From Hyphomicrobiales bacterium (GTDB lineage Bacteria; Pseudomonadota; Alphaproteobacteria; Rhizobiales; Aestuariivirgaceae), in assembly GCA_025359265.1 (NCBI GenBank), contig JANYHB010000001.1:1-64000 (forward strand): 64,000 nucleotides of DNA, in the 5' to 3' direction. Of this stretch, positions 17,577-24,492 are shown one piece after another (the stretch's first letter is position 1; the number at the start of each line of letters is the position of its first letter). A program made the position numbers and the translations under genes. The notes under the pieces are model-generated. The model saw nothing but the letters and a program-made list of their open reading frames with translations. It had not been told where the DNA came from and did no database searches.

Positions 17577-17661
17577 TGGTGCGGCCGAGAGGACTCGAAC
17601 CTCCACGAGTTTCCCCGTTACCACCTCAAGGTAGTGCGTCTACCAATTCCGCCACGACCGC
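17577..17661 (-). tRNA. tRNA-Leu (anticodon GAG)
   Basis: An 85-base type II tRNA including an encoded CCA (17577-17579). The acceptor stem pairs GCGGTCG with CGGCCGC (one T-G wobble). The anticodon loop is TTGAGGT, giving GAG, which reads CUU/CUC. The long variable arm and TTCGAGT T-loop are present. The first anticodon-stem pair appears to be a C27-A43 mismatch. Confidence 0.95.
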
Positions 17662-17682
17662 GTGCCATTACGAAACGAGTGG

Positions 17683-17711
17683 CGATTAACAGGTGGATTG
17701 AATTTCCGCAA
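17683..17711 (-). promoter_or_regulatory. Candidate sigma70-type promoter for tRNA-Leu(GAG)
   Basis: On the minus strand TTGCGG (-35) and TAATCG (-10) are separated by 17 bases, ending about 22 bases before the tRNA 5' end. The -10 is a weak match. Confidence 0.4.
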
Positions 17712-17865
17712 CCCCCGATGCGGCACGCTCGCGCGATTTTCATGGTTAACCAATTGAATACAAAATTGATAACAATTACATAGACTTATCCCGTATCTCC
17801 GAACCCAGACGAAACTTGTGTCTGTTACGATGGCTCAACAAGAAAAATACCAACGGGGCTTCAAT

Positions 17866-18513
17866 ATGGGCAAGGCAGCAAAAATCAGGGGGTTCGCATT
17901 CAGTCTGCTGTTGCTGGCAACCGCTGATCACGCCTGCGCCGCAACAAACTTCCAAAAGCCACTGCCTAACACGCCATTTGCCACGACCTTTGGAAAAACC
18001 CTGCCACCTTTTGGGTATGTGGAATTCTGCGGCCGCGGCGAAGATGAATGCAAATTCGACAATGGGAAGATTGAAACCATCGCTCGGACAACGCAAAATT
18101 GGGATCAAATACTGCAGGTCAACCGTTACGTTAACACAAAAATCCGCCCGGTAACCGATATGGAGCTTTACGGCGTTCCGGACTATTGGACTTACCCCAT
18201 AGATGCTGGCGACTGTGAAGATTATGTGTTGTTGAAAAAACGCTTTTTGCAGGGCTTGGGCTTCAGCCCGGACGTATTATTGATCACCGTGGTGCTGGAT
18301 GAAAACAAAGAAGGCCACGCGGTCCTGACCATTCCAACGCCAATGGGTGACTATGTGCTTGATAACCGCCGCATGGAAATTCTGCGCTGGGACCAAGCAG
18401 GTTACACCTTTTTGAAGCGTCAATCACAAATTCAAGCGAACCAATGGGTGAGCTTGCAATCCACGCCTAATATCACCACTTCGCAAATGCCGGTGAGTGC
18501 AGGGAACAAGTAA
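17866..18513 (+). CDS. Transglutaminase-like cysteine peptidase (BTLCP family)
   Basis: Predicted periplasmic cysteine peptidase of the BTLCP/DUF920 family (PF06035). The 215-residue protein from ATG 17866 has a signal peptide ending at 'ATADHACA'. The transglutaminase-like triad is visible as Cys in 'DAGDCEDYVLLKK', His in 'EGHAVLTI' and Asp in 'YVLDNRRMEILRW'. In Pseudomonas the relative LapG cleaves a surface adhesin under c-di-GMP control. No LapD-like receptor or adhesin lies nearby, so the substrate here is unknown. GGGG lies before the chosen ATG; an earlier ATG at 17818 would add a polar stretch before the signal peptide. Confidence 0.88.
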   Translation: MGKAAKIRGFAFSLLLLATADHACAATNFQKPLPNTPFATTFGKTLPPFGYVEFCGRGEDECKFDNGKIETIARTTQNWDQILQVNRYVNTKIRPVTDMELYGVPDYWTYPIDAGDCEDYVLLKKRFLQGLGFSPDVLLITVVLDENKEGHAVLTIPTPMGDYVLDNRRMEILRWDQAGYTFLKRQSQIQANQWVSLQSTPNITTSQMPVSAGNK

Positions 18514-18577
18514 ACGGCAAAGCAATTGTGAATACACTCGGCGGCGTCCCCCATCCCCCAAGCTGCTGAGTGAACTG

Positions 18578-18620
18578 GGAGCCGACACAGATCCCACCTC
18601 GGTGTCGGCTCCATTTTTTT
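18578..18620 (+). terminator. Strong Rho-independent terminator after the BTLCP gene
   Basis: GGAGCCGACAC and GTGTCGGCTCC form an 11-bp stem with a 13-base loop, followed by A and seven T. It lies just past the peptidase gene and abuts the stop of the convergent carbonic anhydrase gene. Confidence 0.92.
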
Positions 18621-19143
18621 AAATCGGGGGTTTTAGCCCCGTCTTAAATCTTGCTGCATTGTGCTGATAACTCTGCGCTGATTGCAGCAGCCCGGCTTGT
18701 TCATCTTCACTCAAACCGCGAATAACGCGACCGGGCATTCCAACCACCAGTGAACCGTCAGGAATAACCTTGCCCTCGGGCACCAACGCGCCCGCTCCGA
18801 TAAGGCAGCCCGCCCCGATCACCGCGTGATTAAGCACGGTGGCACCCATGCCAATAAGGCTTTGTTCGCCAATTCTGCAGCCATGCAAAATGGCCTTATG
18901 GCCAATCGTGCAATTCGGGCCAATGGTTAAAGGCGCTCCGATATCGGTGTGAAGCACACAACCATCTTGCACATTTGAGCCTTCGCCAACGGTAATCCAC
19001 TCATTGTCACCCCGCAGCACGGCGCCAAACCAAACGCTGGCTGCGCGAGCCAAACGCACGCGACCGATCAGATCAGCCGAACCAGCAACCCAAGCTTCAG
19101 TGTGTAGTTCCGGCGTTACGCCGTCCAAAATATAAATTGCCAC
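18619..19143 (-). CDS. Gamma-class carbonic anhydrase family protein
   Basis: Left-handed beta-helix protein (174 residues) with hexapeptide repeats such as 'VGEGSNVQDGCVLH', 'IGPNCTIGHKAILHG' and 'IGMGATVLNHAVIG'. The three zinc-binding histidines of gamma carbonic anhydrases appear in LHTD, IGHKA and ILHG. Such proteins either hydrate CO2 or, like some YrdA/PaaY members, have other or no clear activity. Nine bases follow the stop of the upstream small membrane protein, so the two are probably co-transcribed. Confidence 0.88.
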   Translation of the reverse strand: MAIYILDGVTPELHTEAWVAGSADLIGRVRLARAASVWFGAVLRGDNEWITVGEGSNVQDGCVLHTDIGAPLTIGPNCTIGHKAILHGCRIGEQSLIGMGATVLNHAVIGAGCLIGAGALVPEGKVIPDGSLVVGMPGRVIRGLSEDEQAGLLQSAQSYQHNAARFKTGLKPPI

Positions 19144-19152
19144 AGCAGCCCC

Positions 19153-19461
19153 TCATCTCACGCCAAATACTTCGGTTAAAATTACCACACCTTGCACAAA
19201 GCTCAAGCCAAGACCCGTGAACAGCAAGACAAGGCCGACGAATGGTCGATTGAAGAATTCGTAAGACGATTTGACGATGAGAGTTGTCGGCGTACATAAC
19301 ACAAAGGTGATAGCGCGAAATGGCGTTAAAACGTCAGCCCGCTCAAGCGCGTCAAGCCCCGGCTCCTCATCCGTTGCCAATGCCCAAAGTGTTCCAAGGG
19401 CACCCGATGATACCACTCCCGCTGCAGTCGCAAATAGATACGCCAGGAAATGATAATTCAA
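19153..19461 (-). CDS. Small membrane protein of unknown function
   Basis: A 102-residue protein with three likely membrane helices (about 5-27, 45-63 and 73-97). The loop 'DEEPGLDALERADVLTPFR' lies between the first two. I recall a similar short family (DUF6949) in Hyphomicrobiales but cannot confirm it. It is just upstream of the carbonic anhydrase gene on the same strand. Confidence 0.65.
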   Translation of the reverse strand: MNYHFLAYLFATAAGVVSSGALGTLWALATDEEPGLDALERADVLTPFRAITFVLCTPTTLIVKSSYEFFNRPFVGLVLLFTGLGLSFVQGVVILTEVFGVR

Positions 19462-19538
19462 AGGCCGTCCCCCTACCGATCTGTTCCGCTATGAAACAGC
19501 TTTCATTACGGAAAAAAGAGGGGTGCAATTCTGGGGCC

Positions 19539-19748
19539 TTATTCCAAATCGATATCGAGAATGGCCATCGAAAAATTGTATGAAAGATCGCCATCTTCAT
19601 CATCGCGGGAAACAATGCCCACAAACTCTTCGCCCACGTAAAGCTCGCAAGAGTCTTTCTTCTGCGGGCGAGCCTTGGCAACAATGGTGGAATTGTTGAA
19701 GGTCTTACGGAAATAAGCCGTCAACTTGGCAAGTTCATCAGGTTTCAA
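19539..19748 (-). CDS. DUF3126 family protein
   Basis: A 69-residue cytoplasmic protein with 'TAYFRKTFNNSTIVAKARPQ' near the N terminus, then 'CELYVGEEFVGIVSRDDEDG', ending 'FSMAILDIDLE'. These features match the alphaproteobacterial DUF3126 family, which I recall being found beside cysE. Function unknown. It lies 57 bases downstream of cysE on the same strand. Confidence 0.85.
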   Translation of the reverse strand: MKPDELAKLTAYFRKTFNNSTIVAKARPQKKDSCELYVGEEFVGIVSRDDEDGDLSYNFSMAILDIDLE

Positions 19749-19805
19749 AGGCGTAGCTCCATGTGGAATGAGGGCTTAAACCAAATTTGCCGCCAAACGG
19801 CAACC

Positions 19806-20642
19806 TTATAAAGGGCTTCGGCCTTCGGCTTCTTCATCCACCTGATGGTTCATCGCCCGTGCGGGCTCAGCACACCCAGCCTTGCCCACCACTTTGGCGG
19901 GAACTCCAGCCACCGTGGTGTTCGGCGGAACATCATGCAGCACGACCGAGCATGCCGCCACGCGACTGCAGCGGCCAATTTCGATATTGCCCAAAATCTT
20001 GGCGCCGGCCCCAATTAAAACGCCTTGGCGAATCTTGGGATGGCGGTCTCCGGCTTCTTTGCCCGTGCCGCCCAAAGTGACACCTTGCATCAACGAAACA
20101 TTGTCTTCCATCACGCACGTCTCGCCAATCACAATGTCATGGCCATGATCGATCATAATGCCCTTGCCGATGCGGGCGTTGGGGTGAATATCGATGGCGG
20201 AAATCATCGACGTGCGGCTTTGCATATAATAGGCAATGTCTTTGCGGCCCATTTCCCACAGGCGGTGCGCCATGCGGTGTGATTGTAATGCCTGCCAGCC
20301 TTTGAAATAAAGCAATGGATCAATATAGCGATGGCAAGCGGGGTCTCGGTCAAAAGTGGCAATAATGTCGGCGCGCGCCGCGTGGCCAATTTCCGGCTCA
20401 GCGGCAATGGCATCGCTGAATGAGCTGATAATGGCATCGGCCCCCAAATCAGCACCCCCGAGGCGCTGCGCCAAGCGGTGGATAAGGGCCTCTTCAAACG
20501 AGGCATGGGCCAAAACCGATGCGTAAACAAAGCCGCCCAGGCCAGGCTCAGCCCGGGCAATATCCTCAGCCTCGCCACGCAAGCGGTTCCACACCGGGTC
20601 TAGCTTTTCAATGCGTTTGGCATTTGCAATGTCGTGGATCAT
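19806..20642 (-). CDS. cysE: Serine O-acetyltransferase
   Basis: First step of cysteine synthesis from serine and acetyl-CoA. The 278-residue protein has the N-terminal helical SATase domain ('DPVWNRLRGEAEDIA', 'YIDPLLYFKGWQALQSHR') and a C-terminal left-handed beta-helix with the catalytic His region 'IDHGHDIVIGETCVMED' and 'GGTGKEAGDRHPKI'. The ATG at 20642 is supported by AGGAG upstream and by the family start; the longer ORF to 20717 is not. The C-terminal tail runs about 30 residues past the helix. Confidence 0.96.
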   Translation of the reverse strand: MIHDIANAKRIEKLDPVWNRLRGEAEDIARAEPGLGGFVYASVLAHASFEEALIHRLAQRLGGADLGADAIISSFSDAIAAEPEIGHAARADIIATFDRDPACHRYIDPLLYFKGWQALQSHRMAHRLWEMGRKDIAYYMQSRTSMISAIDIHPNARIGKGIMIDHGHDIVIGETCVMEDNVSLMQGVTLGGTGKEAGDRHPKIRQGVLIGAGAKILGNIEIGRCSRVAACSVVLHDVPPNTTVAGVPAKVVGKAGCAEPARAMNHQVDEEAEGRSPL

Positions 20643-20775
20643 GGACGTGTCTCCTGCTGGTGCTATAGCCGATCTTTGGCAATTTGGGGAGGGGCTGGCC
20701 CAAAGCAAGCCTAACAAGTCAAATTCACGGTTAAGTGAGGTTCTATATTTAAATTCATATCATAGCATTTATATC

Positions 20776-20804
20776 TTGACGGCGTACGCTGAACTTGCTA
20801 TATC
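20776..20804 (+). promoter_or_regulatory. Strong candidate sigma70-type promoter
   Basis: TTGACG and TATATC are separated by exactly 17 bases in an AT-rich stretch between cysE and the small locus at 20832-21409. The expected start of transcription is near 20811. It reads away from cysE and would make a 5' leader containing the interrupted ORF at 20832-21056, then the 118-residue ORF. Confidence 0.6.
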
Positions 20805-20831
20805 TCGCCATACTCCACCATTGGGTCGTCA

Positions 20832-21056
20832 ATGATCCGGAACCCTTCCCCACCAACAACAGTCTTGAACCCATCAGGAAGACGACGTTGCGGAGGAGAG
20901 CCACAAATGATGGAGTTTGGCGCTAACCACTTGGATATACAATATGGGTAGAAGCAACGGGCCAACTCTTGGAGTCAGTCGAACATGTCCATAGAAACGG
21001 AGAAGGTTGAATGCACTGTCACGGCAATACTGCAATGCTGTCACCGTAGGGTATGA
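20832..21056 (+). pseudogene. Short ORF interrupted by one in-frame TAG, upstream of a membrane protein gene
   Basis: From ATG 20832 a single frame encodes 39 residues to TAG at 20949-20951. The same frame then continues open to TGA at 21054-21056. A strong Shine-Dalgarno (GGAGGAG) precedes the tandem ATG at 20907, and another candidate start is at 20985 ('MSIETEKVECTV'). The terminal TGA overlaps the ATG of the next ORF. I do not recognise the protein. It may be a small gene with an amber mutation, two tiny coupled ORFs, or leader sequence with chance coding potential. Confidence 0.35.
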
Positions 21057-21409
21057 TGGCCAAGATGTCCAAAGTTACCGATTCCACACCTATACCGAAA
21101 GAACAGTCACCTCCTCGGTTTGAAGATTTTCTCAAACCAAATCCCTTCATTCGAACATGGATGCTGAAGTTCCTGCCCGAAAATCGTCGACTCCAAGATG
21201 TTGTGATTGTTGGAGTTGGATGCGTACTGTCCGTTTCACTGGCAATAGCACTCTATAAATTTGGCGTCAGGGAAATTATTGCTGCTGGTGCTAGCATTGT
21301 TGGAGTTGGAATTTTAACGGGTGAATCCGAAGCGCGATATATCATTGCGGGTGCAAAATTTGGACAAGCAAATAAGCAAGCTCAGCTGCTAAGAACAAAC
21401 AAGCGATAG
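21053..21409 (+). CDS. Hypothetical small membrane protein
   Basis: A 118-residue protein with a polar, proline-rich N-terminal 45 residues and two hydrophobic segments (about 50-68, 'VVIVGVGCVLSVSLAIALY', and 72-90, 'EIIAAGASIVGVGILTG'). A basic C terminus (KQAQLLRTNKR) follows. I do not recognise a family. Its ATG overlaps the stop of the upstream interrupted frame (ATGA), suggesting translational coupling. The region is more AT-rich than its neighbours and may be acquired DNA. Confidence 0.55.
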   Translation: MMAKMSKVTDSTPIPKEQSPPRFEDFLKPNPFIRTWMLKFLPENRRLQDVVIVGVGCVLSVSLAIALYKFGVREIIAAGASIVGVGILTGESEARYIIAGAKFGQANKQAQLLRTNKR

Positions 21410-21450
21410 ACTGGGGAAAAGAAATGGCCGACGCGTTTGGCTTTTCTGGG

Positions 21451-22218
21451 CTACGGCCCCGGTGCATCAACCTCTCCCAAAAACCCCAACACCGCATCCT
21501 TATACCCGCTATCCCCCACGGCATTCATATGGTTGCGTTTGGGCAGCACCAGGCCTTTGGCATTGGGCAGCATGGCCACCAATCCTTCAACCGAGCCTGC
21601 CACTTCATCCAGTTCCCCGGCCACAACCAGCGCCGGGCATTGAATGGCAGCCAGCGCCTCAGCTTTGATTTTTACGCGCGATGACAAAATACATGCTGCA
21701 AGAGCTGGTTTATCGGCCTTTGTGGAATCAGCAAAAATCCGAAACCCGCGCGCCTCACGATCTGTCACGTCTGCCAACTTTGGTGCAAGCAGTGCCTGGG
21801 CGATGGCCACGGCCCCGCCCACGCCATGCACCAGATTGGAAGCCATGCCACCAAACACCACGCAACCCACGCGCGCCGGATGATGCATGGTGAGGAATGC
21901 CGAAATGCGGGCCCCCATGGAATAGCCCATCACGGCGGATCTCTCGATGTTCAAATGATCCAGCAAGCGGCGCGCATCTTCGGCCATCATCGGGGCCAGA
22001 TAACACGCCTTGTCATAAAGTTTTTCACTGTCGCCATGGCCACGATTGTCAAAGGCGATGACGCGGTGGCCAGCACCCGTCAATGCTTTCACCCAGCCGG
22101 TATCCACCCAGTTCACATTGCGGTTTGAGGCAAAGCCGTGAATCAGCAATATCGGCGGCCCCTCGCCCCACTGCTGATAGGCAATTTCAACACCATCTGA
22201 ATTAAACTTCTCAGCCAT
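21451..22218 (-). CDS. Alpha/beta hydrolase
   Basis: Cytoplasmic hydrolase of the alpha/beta fold (255 residues). The oxyanion-hole motif 'LLIHGFASN' is near residue 27, the nucleophile Ser100 lies in 'MGYSMGARISA', the Asp in 'VVAGELDEVAG', and the catalytic His in 'KRNHMNAVGD'. Substrate unknown; the sequence resembles broad esterase or lipase-like families. It is divergent from the zinc-finger gene at 22270. Confidence 0.9.
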   Translation of the reverse strand: MAEKFNSDGVEIAYQQWGEGPPILLIHGFASNRNVNWVDTGWVKALTGAGHRVIAFDNRGHGDSEKLYDKACYLAPMMAEDARRLLDHLNIERSAVMGYSMGARISAFLTMHHPARVGCVVFGGMASNLVHGVGGAVAIAQALLAPKLADVTDREARGFRIFADSTKADKPALAACILSSRVKIKAEALAAIQCPALVVAGELDEVAGSVEGLVAMLPNAKGLVLPKRNHMNAVGDSGYKDAVLGFLGEVDAPGP

Positions 22219-22269
22219 GGGTTCTCTATGCTATCGGCTGTGCATGAACACAAGACGTTGAGGAAGATC

Positions 22270-22515
22270 ATGGCCACCGGAACTACGCCGCATTTTCACA
22301 ATACAATGGGCCTTTCCAGCATCGAAGTGGGTGCCGGCGAATTCATGTGCATCGGGGCCAAGCCGCCATTTGACCATCCACATATTTTCATTGATATGGG
22401 CCGCAGCACAGAAACGATCTGCCCTTATTGCTCTACACTCTATAAATTTAACAAGTTGCTTTCCGCCACAGCAGCCAATCCTGCTGAAGCCGTCTGGCAT
22501 GGCGAAGCTGACTAA
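22270..22515 (+). CDS. Zinc-finger protein, zf-CHCC family (NDUFS6-like)
   Basis: An 81-residue protein with the CHCC zinc ligands: a Cys in 'EFMCIGAKPPFDHPH', a His in the same block, and the closing 'CPYCSTLY'. The family (PF10276) includes the small complex I subunit NDUFS6 and its bacterial homologues. The ATG at 22270 follows GAGGAAG and matches the family length; the upstream ATG at 22228 is unlikely. Confidence 0.85.
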   Translation: MATGTTPHFHNTMGLSSIEVGAGEFMCIGAKPPFDHPHIFIDMGRSTETICPYCSTLYKFNKLLSATAANPAEAVWHGEAD

Positions 22516-22521
22516 GCCAAA

Positions 22522-23712
22522 ATGACCCCGCGCGAAGCCCGCCGCATCGCCCTTGCGGCCCAGGGTTTTACCTTGCAATCGCGGGACACCAAGGCCGGGT
22601 GGCCGAAACTTGCCAAAGCGATTGATGCCATGCATCTGTTGCAAATCGACAGCGTAAACGTGCTCACACGCTCACACTATTTGCCATTGTTTTCGCGGCT
22701 AGGTGCTTATGATCGCGGCACATTGGATGGGCACACACTGGCCAAAACCAATCGCAAGGTTTTTGAATGTTGGGCCCATGAGGCCAGCCTGGTGCCCATG
22801 AACCTTCACCCTTTCATGCGCTGGCGCATGAACCGCGCCCGAAACGGCAAGGGCATCTATGGTTCATTTGATCGTTTTGCCAAAACCGAAAAGACCTTCC
22901 TTGCCAACACGCTGCGCTTCATCGAGAAAAACGGCCCGACGAATGCAAGCAAAATACCTGGTGCCGGAAAATCTGCCGGCGGCTGGTGGGGTTGGAGCAA
23001 AGGCAAGCTGGCGGTGGAGTGCCTGTTCGATCAAGGCCTCATCACCACCTCGCACCGCGATGGCTTTGAGCGGATTTATGATGTGACGGAACGCGTGTTG
23101 CCTGCCGAAATTTTGGCCCTGCCCACGCCAGACGAGGACGAAGCCTTTGAACGCTTGATGTTGATGGCAGCCGAGGCCCTGGGCATCGCCACAGAAATTG
23201 ATTTGCGCGACTACTTTCGCTTGCCGGTGGCCGACGCGCGCAAAGCATTGAATGCGCTGACAGCTGACAAGAAACTCCTTGAAGTGAAGGTGCAAGGCTG
23301 GCCCAAGCCTGCCTATGTGCTGCCGAATTTGAAGGCTCCACGCAAGGTGGGCGGCACCGCCCTGCTCTCACCCTTTGATCCCTTGGTATGGAACCGCGAC
23401 CGCGCCTCGCGCCTGTTTGATTTTCACTACCGCATCGAAATCTATACGCCGCAACACAAGCGCAAATTTGGCTATTACGTTTTGCCCTTCCTCTACGGGG
23501 AAGATTTGGCCGGGCGCTTCTGCCTGAAGGCCGACCGTGAGAACAGCGTGCTGCGCGTCAACACTTCACATCACGACGACAAGCATTCTGCATCTGAACT
23601 TGCCGCAGCTGCCGCCAAAGAGTTATGCCGCATGGCAGCCTGGCTGGGCCTTGGCGATGTGGAAATTGTTAAAAAAGGCAATTTGGCCAAGGCTATGGCC
23701 AAGCAATTCTGA
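22522..23712 (+). CDS. Winged-helix DNA glycosylase of the YcaQ/AlkX family
   Basis: A 396-residue protein of the HTH_42 family (PF06224), whose members unhook interstrand crosslinks or alkylated bases. The N-terminal part has 'LLQIDSVNVLTRSHYLPLFSRLG', including the QxD catalytic motif, and 'ECWAHEASLVP'. Winged-helix repeats follow, and the C-terminal block 'LLSPFDPLVWNRDRASRLFDF' is typical. It lies six bases after the zinc-finger gene, so the two are likely co-transcribed. The stop is two bases from the 3' end of the opposite-strand tRNA-Leu. Confidence 0.88.
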   Translation: MTPREARRIALAAQGFTLQSRDTKAGWPKLAKAIDAMHLLQIDSVNVLTRSHYLPLFSRLGAYDRGTLDGHTLAKTNRKVFECWAHEASLVPMNLHPFMRWRMNRARNGKGIYGSFDRFAKTEKTFLANTLRFIEKNGPTNASKIPGAGKSAGGWWGWSKGKLAVECLFDQGLITTSHRDGFERIYDVTERVLPAEILALPTPDEDEAFERLMLMAAEALGIATEIDLRDYFRLPVADARKALNALTADKKLLEVKVQGWPKPAYVLPNLKAPRKVGGTALLSPFDPLVWNRDRASRLFDFHYRIEIYTPQHKRKFGYYVLPFLYGEDLAGRFCLKADRENSVLRVNTSHHDDKHSASELAAAAAKELCRMAAWLGLGDVEIVKKGNLAKAMAKQF

Positions 23713-23714
23713 AC

Positions 23715-23800
23715 TGGTGCGGGCGGCCGGACTCGAACCGGCACGGGATTGCTCCCAACGGATTTTAAGTCCGTTGCGGCTACCATTACGCCACGCCCGC
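23715..23800 (-). tRNA. tRNA-Leu (anticodon TAA)
   Basis: An 86-base type II tRNA with encoded CCA (23715-23717). Acceptor stem GCGGGCG pairs fully with CGCCCGC. The anticodon stem-loop is ACGGA-CTTAAAA-TCCGT, giving UAA, which reads UUA/UUG. The variable arm (GGGAGCAATCCC) and TTCGAGT T-loop are clear. Confidence 0.96.
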
Positions 23801-23809
23801 ACGGGTGCG

Positions 23810-23838
23810 CTCATAGGCGAGACGCGGAATCTTGACAA
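23810..23838 (-). promoter_or_regulatory. Candidate sigma70-type promoter for tRNA-Leu(UAA)
   Basis: On the minus strand TTGTCA (-35) and TATGAG (-10) are 17 bases apart. The predicted start lies about 3 bases before the tRNA 5' end, a typical position for a tRNA promoter. Confidence 0.55.
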
Positions 23839-23868
23839 GCATCGCATGCTCACGCTGCAGAAGCTTTG

Positions 23869-24366
23869 TTACTCACCCGCCTTCTGAGCCAACGGGGCCT
23901 TGAACTGGAGTTCCATATCCCACGGCAAATAAATCCATGTGTCTTGGCTGACCTCGGTCACGAAGGTGTCCACCAACGGCCTGCCTTGGGGTTTGGCATA
24001 AACTGTGGCAAAATGGGCTTTTGGCAATAATTCGCGCACAACCTTGGCGGTTTTGCCGGTGTCGACCAAATCGTCCACAATCAACACACCAGCCCCTTGG
24101 TTATCACCAATGATCAAAGGGCTGACGGGTTTCAAAACTTTCACCTCGCCCTGTTTATCATAATCATAAGAAGCCACACTCACGGTTTCGATGACCCGAA
24201 TGCCAAGTTCCCGTGCTACAACCGCAGCGGGTACCAATCCACCGCGAGTTATTGCAACCACAACGCGAAAAGTTCCCGCCGAAGAGAGTCTCCATGCCAA
24301 TGCGCGTGCATCGCGGTGGAACTGATCCCAAGAAACCGGGAAGCTTTTTTGCCATTTGTCTTCCAT
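23869..24366 (-). CDS. gpt: Xanthine (guanine) phosphoribosyltransferase
   Basis: Salvages xanthine and guanine to nucleotides using PRPP. The 165-residue protein contains the PRPP-binding '[15 protein letters not shown]', the N-terminal '[18 protein letters not shown]' and the short C-terminal hood ending '[16 protein letters not shown]'. Length and motifs fit XGPRT. It is divergent from the hybrid kinase, 126 bases away. Confidence 0.95.
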   Translation of the reverse strand: MEDKWQKSFPVSWDQFHRDARALAWRLSSAGTFRVVVAITRGGLVPAAVVARELGIRVIETVSVASYDYDKQGEVKVLKPVSPLIIGDNQGAGVLIVDDLVDTGKTAKVVRELLPKAHFATVYAKPQGRPLVDTFVTEVSQDTWIYLPWDMELQFKAPLAQKAGE

Positions 24367-24492
24367 TGCTCTTCTCTCCCCAAAATTATTTCAATAAATT
24401 CGTGATGAAGCGTAATCTTTATTAAAGATCAACACTTGTTTCACCATTTACGGCGATGATCGCCTCTGGAATTGATTTGAGCGGGCGATAGA

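Noticed and set aside
17776..18108. Minus-strand ORF of 110 residues opposite the BTLCP gene
   Set aside because: The plus-strand gene has a signal peptide, catalytic residues and a terminator; the reverse ORF has no support.
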